Below, in pieces: positions 59,729-64,000 of a stretch of DNA of 64,000 bases. Below the pieces are notes generated by a model, which searched no databases, was not told the origin of the DNA, and saw only the letters and a program-made list of their open reading frames with translations. The position numbers and the translations under genes are program-made. The stretch is from Gammaproteobacteria bacterium (GTDB lineage Bacteria; Pseudomonadota; Gammaproteobacteria; Pseudomonadales; Pseudomonadaceae). The first letter of the stretch is position 1. Each line of letters starts with the position of its first letter. The stretch is from assembly GCA_018826895.1 (NCBI GenBank), contig JAHJYA010000017.1, positions 1 through 64,000 of the forward strand, read 5' to 3'.

Positions 59729-60765
59729 CCTTACCCGAAGCACTCGATGCCGAAGCTGAAGCCCGTCGCCAGCAATCCCTGGACAACCAAGAGCTGCTCG
59801 ACACGCCCGCCGATCCGCTGCTCGATACCCTGGTGCGCCTCACCCAGGACCTGTTCGGCGTGCGCACCGTACTGGTCAGCCTGATCGACTGCGAGCGCCA
59901 CTGGTTCAAGGCGAGGGTTGGCGCGCCGGTAGCGGAAATACCGCGCACTCCGAGCTTCTGTGGGCAGGCCATTCTCGGCACAGAACCCTATGTCATCGAA
60001 GACACCCACCTGGACGCCAGCGTGTGCAGCGCCGCCGTGGTGATCGGCGAGCCGTTTTACCGTTTCTACGCCGGCCAGCCGTTGTTCTCGGCCGAAGGGC
60101 AGGCCCTGGGGACGCTGTGCATCATGCACACCACCCCCATGCACCTGGATGACCGGCAACTGCGCCAGTTGAAGGACATGGCCACCCTTGCCGAGGGCTA
60201 CCTCAAGCTACTCAGCCTCAGCGAGCAAACCGCGCAATTGCGTGCGGCCCTGAGCCGCGAGGAGCGCAAGGTCATGCTCGACCCGCTGACCCAGCTGTGG
60301 AACCGCGCCGGCCTCAATCACTTCCTCGTGCTGGAACAAGCCAATGCCCAGGCACATGGCACGCTGCTAGGCGTGCTCTATTGCGACCTGGACCACTTCA
60401 AGTCGGTCAACGACCGTCACGGTCATGATGTCGGCGACCATACCCTCTGGCAAACGGCCCGGCATATCAGCGCAGCCGTGCGCCCGCAGGATGTGGTCAC
60501 ACGCAGTGGTGGCGAGGAGTTCGTGGTGCTGCTGCAGGTGCGCGATGCCCATGAACTGCTGCAGGTGGCCGAGCGCATTCGCCAGGCGGTGCGCAGCACG
60601 CCGATCCAGGCCGAGCAGGTAGCGCTGGACGTGACCATCAGCATTGGTGCCGCCGTGCATGAGGAATCCGAGCCCCTGGGCAATACCCTCAAGCGCGCAG
60701 ACCAGGCGCTGTACTACGCCAAAGGTAATGGCCGCGACCGCGTCGAGCTGGCTGCGCCACACTGA
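59725..60765 (+). CDS. GAF-GGDEF diguanylate cyclase
   Basis: A 346-aa soluble enzyme predicted to make cyclic-di-GMP. The GAF domain (about 25-165) has SLIDCERHWFKARVGAPVAEIPRTPSFCGQAIL, a common pattern in stand-alone GAF-GGDEF proteins. The cyclase domain (about 180-340) has DPLTQLWNRAGL, LYCDLDHFKSVND and the active GGEEF signature in TRSGGEEFVVLL. An RxxD allosteric site (RPQD) sits exactly five residues before GGEEF, so product inhibition is likely. It is translationally coupled to the MATE transporter gene. Confidence 0.93.
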   Translation: MTLPEALDAEAEARRQQSLDNQELLDTPADPLLDTLVRLTQDLFGVRTVLVSLIDCERHWFKARVGAPVAEIPRTPSFCGQAILGTEPYVIEDTHLDASVCSAAVVIGEPFYRFYAGQPLFSAEGQALGTLCIMHTTPMHLDDRQLRQLKDMATLAEGYLKLLSLSEQTAQLRAALSREERKVMLDPLTQLWNRAGLNHFLVLEQANAQAHGTLLGVLYCDLDHFKSVNDRHGHDVGDHTLWQTARHISAAVRPQDVVTRSGGEEFVVLLQVRDAHELLQVAERIRQAVRSTPIQAEQVALDVTISIGAAVHEESEPLGNTLKRADQALYYAKGNGRDRVELAAPH

Positions 60766-60787
60766 TCACACCCTCACGAGAACCGCC

Positions 60788-61240
60788 ATGGCCAATGCCC
60801 TCGCCGCTTACGCTCACTACCTGTCGATCTTCGTACTCTTCGCCCTGTTGACCCTGGAGCATCGACTGTTCAGCCGCGAGATAACGGTCGAAACGGCGCG
60901 TTCGCTGATCCGCCTGGATATCGCCTATGGCGTCTGTGCCGGCCTGGTGCTGGTCACCGGACTGGCGCGCGTGCTGTGGTTCGGCAAGGGGCTGGCGTAC
61001 TACCTGGGCAACGGGCTGTTTCACGCCAAGGTGGGGCTGTTTATTTTAGTCGGGCTGATCTCAGTGGTGCCGACCTGGGTCTACCTGAGCTGGCGCAACG
61101 ACCTCAAGGCCGGGCGCACGCCGAACATCAGCGCCGGCCAGGCCCACTTGGTGACCACGGTTATCCGCCTGGAGTTGGCGCTGCTACTGGTAATCCCGCT
61201 GTTGGCCACCATGATGGCCCGCGGTATCGGCGCCGCTTAA
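60788..61240 (+). CDS. DUF2214 family membrane protein
   Basis: A 150-aa protein with four membrane helices (about 6-26, 46-66, 78-98 and 125-146). The DUF2214 pattern is AAYAHYLSIFVLFALLTLEHRLF with LDIAYGVCAGLVLVTGLARVLWFGKGLAYYLGNGLFHAKVGLFI. Conserved His residues in AAYAHY and LFHAK resemble heme- or copper-binding positions of CopD-like proteins. Function unknown. The ATG is 22 bases after the cyclase stop. Confidence 0.85.
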   Translation: MANALAAYAHYLSIFVLFALLTLEHRLFSREITVETARSLIRLDIAYGVCAGLVLVTGLARVLWFGKGLAYYLGNGLFHAKVGLFILVGLISVVPTWVYLSWRNDLKAGRTPNISAGQAHLVTTVIRLELALLLVIPLLATMMARGIGAA

Positions 61241-61286
61241 TGACAGCGATGTCCCAGTGCGGTGTTGCACGGCGACGATGCTTTTT

Positions 61287-61377
61287 CGTAGGAGCCGCGC
61301 CCCGCGGCGAATGCCATGGGTAACGCCGAAATAACTGAATGGCGGCAATCGATTCGCCCCGAGGCGGGGCTCCTACG
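61287..61377. repeat. Palindromic repeat, family D ('cgtaggagcc...ggctcctacg')
   Basis: Long inverted ends, cgtaggagccgcgccccgcg at the left and cgaggcggggctcctacg at the right, surround about 45 bases. It lies between convergent genes. Confidence 0.85.
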
Positions 61378-61439
61378 CGCGTTCTGTGGCTCACCCAGAT
61401 GCTGCGTTAGGGCTGGCACACAGTTTTTGGAGCATCGTC

Positions 61440-62279
61440 TTAATGCCGCCCCGACGGCTTGAGCCCGGACAACCGCGGCAATAGTACACGCTCGAATATC
61501 TGCGGGAAGAAGCGCGCCAGCAACCGCGCGCGCCAGTCAACATTGGACAGCACCAGCAAACGCCGGCGGCGCAGCGCACCGGCATAAATGGCTTCGGCGA
61601 CATCCTGCGGCGAAGCCACCTTGCCCATGGCCAGGGGCGGCTGCGCGGCCACTGAGCCGTCACCGACCAAGGCGTTCTTGCGCAGGTCGGTGGCGGTAAA
61701 ACCGGGGCATACCAGCATCACATTGACGCCCGAACCCTTGAGCTCGTAGCGCAGGGTCTCGAACAAGCCGTGCAAGGCATGTTTGCTGGCGTTGTAGGCA
61801 CTGCGGTAGAGCAGCGGAGCGAAGCCGGAGAGCGAGCTGAGCACGATGATCTGCCCACGCCGTGCAATCAGGCTGGGCAAGGCCGCCCGGGTGCAATGCA
61901 GGGCGCCGAAGTAGTTGACCGCCATGATCCGCTGGAACACCGCCAACTCGGTTTCGGCAAAGCTGCTGCGGTGGGTGATGCCGGCGTTGTTGACCAGCAC
62001 ATCGATGCCACCAAAACGCTCCACCGCCAGGGCCACAGCGCGCGCCACCGCCTCGGCATCGGCCACGTCGCACTGCAGGCCCATGGCCTCGGCGTTGTGA
62101 TGGTCGGCCAGGTGCTGCACCAGGCTGTCGAGGGCCTGCTGGTCAAGATCGAGAATCACCAACCGCGCCCCGGCCTGAGCCAGGCGCATGGCCAGGGCAC
62201 GGCCAATGCCCGCGCAGCCTCCGCTGATCAGCACCACCTTGCGGTCGAATACCTTGTTGGCGAAAACCTTGCGATACAT
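61440..62279 (-). CDS. Short-chain dehydrogenase/reductase
   Basis: A 279-aa SDR. The nucleotide motif is ISGGCAGIGRALAMRLAQAGARLVILD (18-44). NNAGITHRSSF, LSSLSGFAPLLYRSAYNASKHALHGLFETLRYEL (YxxxK catalytic pair) and VCPGFTATDLRKNAL follow. The C-terminal 60 residues resemble membrane-associated SDRs of the lipid/acyl type. The substrate is unknown. It is a single gene, convergent with the DUF2214 gene. Confidence 0.88.
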   Translation of the reverse strand: MYRKVFANKVFDRKVVLISGGCAGIGRALAMRLAQAGARLVILDLDQQALDSLVQHLADHHNAEAMGLQCDVADAEAVARAVALAVERFGGIDVLVNNAGITHRSSFAETELAVFQRIMAVNYFGALHCTRAALPSLIARRGQIIVLSSLSGFAPLLYRSAYNASKHALHGLFETLRYELKGSGVNVMLVCPGFTATDLRKNALVGDGSVAAQPPLAMGKVASPQDVAEAIYAGALRRRRLLVLSNVDWRARLLARFFPQIFERVLLPRLSGLKPSGRH

Positions 62280-62477
62280 ACGTTATCCCCACTCTCGGCA
62301 CAGTCACGGTCTTCTGGGTTGCGAGGGCGATACCCTCTACAGCGCACAGTACCGAATCTACCATTACCGTGGACTACAGCCGCTATCCGCGTCAGGAATT
62401 GCGACTCATCGTCAGGGGAATCATGCTGCTGAACCGCGCCCTTGGTAGGCAGTCGCCAACACCGCAGTGACGCTCAC

Positions 62478-62741
62478 TCAACCATTGCTGACACAGACAT
62501 CAGCCAGCTTCAGATAGCTGACGGTTTCCGTCGTCCCCTGGGTGCTCAGGTAAGTCATTTTCACCTGCACCACCTCGCAAACCTGTGGTTGCGGTTCCTC
62601 GGTGCGAATGACCTTGGCGATATTCAGGTTCATACCGTAGGTATAGGCCGTGGTTTCGCCATGCTCTTTAGCCAGCAGTGGTGAGCTATTTAAAACGCAG
62701 ATGCCCAGCAGGCCCGCGATTAACCCGTTGCAAAGTTTCAT
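62478..62741 (-). CDS. DUF2790 family small exported protein
   Basis: An 87-aa protein with a signal peptide (MKLCNGLIAGLLGICVLNSSPLLAKE). The DUF2790 core is TTAYTYGMNLNIAKVIRTEEPQPQVCEVVQVKMTYLSTQGTTETVSYLKLADVC, with two cysteines that could pair in the periplasm. The family is mostly confined to Pseudomonas and has no known function; some members respond to copper or stress. The ATG at 62741 follows 'ctggagttcag', and the upstream frame lacks a signal peptide. Confidence 0.88.
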   Translation of the reverse strand: MKLCNGLIAGLLGICVLNSSPLLAKEHGETTAYTYGMNLNIAKVIRTEEPQPQVCEVVQVKMTYLSTQGTTETVSYLKLADVCVSNG

Positions 62742-62884
62742 CTGAACTCCAGAAGGCTGATGATCCGCAGCCTGAACGGTCCCGCATAAGGCCCGGATCG
62801 CTGAGCGCTCCTGAGCCGGTGAATAGCGACTGTCGCTGGACATTGCATGCCGGCGCCAAGCACCCCATATAGGGCTAAGCCTGA

Positions 62885-64000
62885 TCACTCACGCGAGGCG
62901 AGTGCGTCGGTAACGGCCTGCGGGGCAATGCCCATCGTCCGATGCAACTCGACCCAGCGCAGCGATACATCGGTGCTGGCCTGCACCTGGCTGCGCTGGA
63001 TGTCGAACAGACTGCGCTCGGCGTCCAGCACCTCCAGCAGTGATACGGTGCCCACCTCGTACTGGTTGCGCGCCAACTCGACGGCGCGGGTGGCGGCAGC
63101 AGTGGCCTGCTCCAGACGCTGCTGACGTTGCCAGCCCTGGCCATAGGCGTGGATGGCGCTCTGGGTTTCTCGTAGCGCCTGGCGCAGCGACGTCTCGTAG
63201 GCCAGGAACGCCTGAGCCCGGCGCGCATCACTGGCTTCGATGCCGGCGCGAATGCGGCCAAAGTCGAACAACGGCTGCAACAGCCCTGCAGTCAACGACC
63301 AGGCAGGAGCACTGGCCCCGCGCTCGAAACCGCCCAGAGCACCCAGAGTCAGTTGTGGGTAACGCGCTGCTCGGCTGGCAGCCAGTTCCTCACCCGCCGC
63401 TTGCAGACGCTCACTGGCAGCGCGGACATCCGGCCGTTCGCGCAGGATCTCCACAGGCACTTCAAGCAACGCCGCCAGCGCATCCTGGCTCGGCTGGCGG
63501 AGTGTCTCAGCGCCCTGCGCCAGGATCGCATCGACCGCCTGCTGCTCGGCCGCCAGCAGATAAGCCAGCGCGTAACGCGCATCGACCTGTTGCTGCCGGG
63601 CAACCGGTATTTCCGCCTCGGTCACCTGCACTTGGGCTTCGATGCGCTCGACATCCAGGCGATTCACCGTGCCCTGGGCGAAGCGTTCACGGGTAACCCG
63701 GGCCGTTTCCCGCTGTGTCGCGCTGGCGCGAATGGCGATGGCCAGTTGCTGTTGCGCCAGGCGATAGCGCAGGTAGGTGTTGGCAACTTCCGCCATCAGC
63801 CCGATGCGCAAGCTGCGATAGTCCTCAGCGGCAGCCCGCAGCTCAGCATCGCTGGCATTGCGCAAAGCGCGCAGACGCCCAGACACATCCAGCTCCCAGG
63901 CCAGGTCCAGACCATAGAAGTGCTCGTTCGTACGGCCGTCCAAGGCGTTGCGGTTACGCCCGTAATTGCCGCTGATAGCGAGATCAGGCAGCAGCGCTGC
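62885..64000 (-). CDS. OprM/NodT-family outer-membrane efflux factor, C-terminal part
   Basis: The frame stays open to the window edge, so the N-terminus (lipoprotein signal) lies outside. The visible 371 residues contain NYGRNRNALDGRTNEHFYGLDLAWELDVSGRLRALRNASDAELRAAAEDYRSLRIGLMAEVANTYLRYR, the first outer-membrane factor repeat. The second repeat includes RPDVRAASERLQAAGEELAASRAARYPQLTLGALGGF, PLFDFGRIRAGIEASDARRAQAFLAYE and LLEVLDAERSLFDIQ. These are typical of TolC-like channels that serve RND pumps. The pump genes are presumably just beyond 64000. Confidence 0.9.
   Translation of the reverse strand, partial: AALLPDLAISGNYGRNRNALDGRTNEHFYGLDLAWELDVSGRLRALRNASDAELRAAAEDYRSLRIGLMAEVANTYLRYRLAQQQLAIAIRASATQRETARVTRERFAQGTVNRLDVERIEAQVQVTEAEIPVARQQQVDARYALAYLLAAEQQAVDAILAQGAETLRQPSQDALAALLEVPVEILRERPDVRAASERLQAAGEELAASRAARYPQLTLGALGGFERGASAPAWSLTAGLLQPLFDFGRIRAGIEASDARRAQAFLAYETSLRQALRETQSAIHAYGQGWQRQQRLEQATAAATRAVELARNQYEVGTVSLLEVLDAERSLFDIQRSQVQASTDVSLRWVELHRTMGIAPQAVTDALASRE

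Noticed and set aside
1..64000. CRISPR arrays, tRNA or rRNA genes, integrases or transposases
   Set aside because: None was found by reading both strands. In particular, the 2.5-14.1 kb accessory region contains no recombinase gene.

Overview
This is a 64 kb stretch of a GC-rich gammaproteobacterial chromosome, almost certainly Pseudomonas in the broad sense. The signs are the tail of an OprD-family porin, a complete protocatechuate (pca) branch with a PcaR/PcaQ regulator pair, a BphP/BphO bacteriophytochrome operon, CmoM, a DUF2790 protein and many copies of the 'gtaggagcgaa...ttcgctcctac' palindromic intergenic repeats seen in pseudomonads. Most of the window is dense, high-GC core-type sequence; no tRNA, rRNA or CRISPR array was seen.

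Layout. 1-2.2 kb: porin tail, terminator and a chemoreceptor. 2.5-14.1 kb: an accessory region built around a flavoprotein dehydrogenase gene (2558-4279). Its 3' end is repeated twice more as broken copies (about 10115-10343 and 13490-14098). These three copies bracket two cargo blocks. Block one carries a glucosylglycerol-phosphate phosphatase-like gene, an unknown membrane protein, a strikingly AT-rich two-gene cassette (7200-9250) that looks like a GAPS4-type anti-phage nuclease system, and an acetyltransferase. Block two is an orphan type VI secretion effector module: PAAR, DUF4123 adaptor, small co-chaperone, Tox-REase-5 nuclease toxin and Imm52-type immunity protein, in the same order as PAAR4-TecT-co-TecT-TseT-TsiT of P. 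aeruginosa. Three copies of a hairpin repeat mark this region's borders. A DUF1348 gene and a TetR regulator with a perfect 14-bp operator follow.

16.2-27.9 kb: the protocatechuate catabolic region, all on the minus strand: pcaQ, pcaH, pcaG, a ZapE/AFG1-like ATPase, an AEC transporter, pcaR, pcaI, pcaJ, pcaF, pcaB, pcaD, pcaC. Together they convert protocatechuate to succinyl-CoA and acetyl-CoA. Candidate PcaQ and PcaR binding sites are visible. 27.5-41.2 kb: ordinary core genes, including a DUF411 protein, a YpfJ-type protease, a RIO kinase, Ada, MazG, CmoM, two DUF4136 lipoproteins, LysR/AraC regulators, an MBL-fold protein, SDRs and an MFS transporter.

41.4-47.2 kb: a red/far-red light-sensing operon (bacteriophytochrome, response regulator, hybrid kinase, heme oxygenase). 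47.3-50.3 kb: rbsR-rbsK-nucleoside hydrolase with a LacI-type operator and no ribose transporter nearby. 50.4-58.3 kb: penicillin-binding protein 1C and a giant alpha-2-macroglobulin lipoprotein, with a small membrane protein on the opposite strand between them. 58.4-64 kb: a MATE exporter overlapping a GAF-GGDEF cyclase, a DUF2214 membrane protein, an SDR, a DUF2790 protein and the C-terminal part of an OprM-type outer-membrane factor cut by the window edge.
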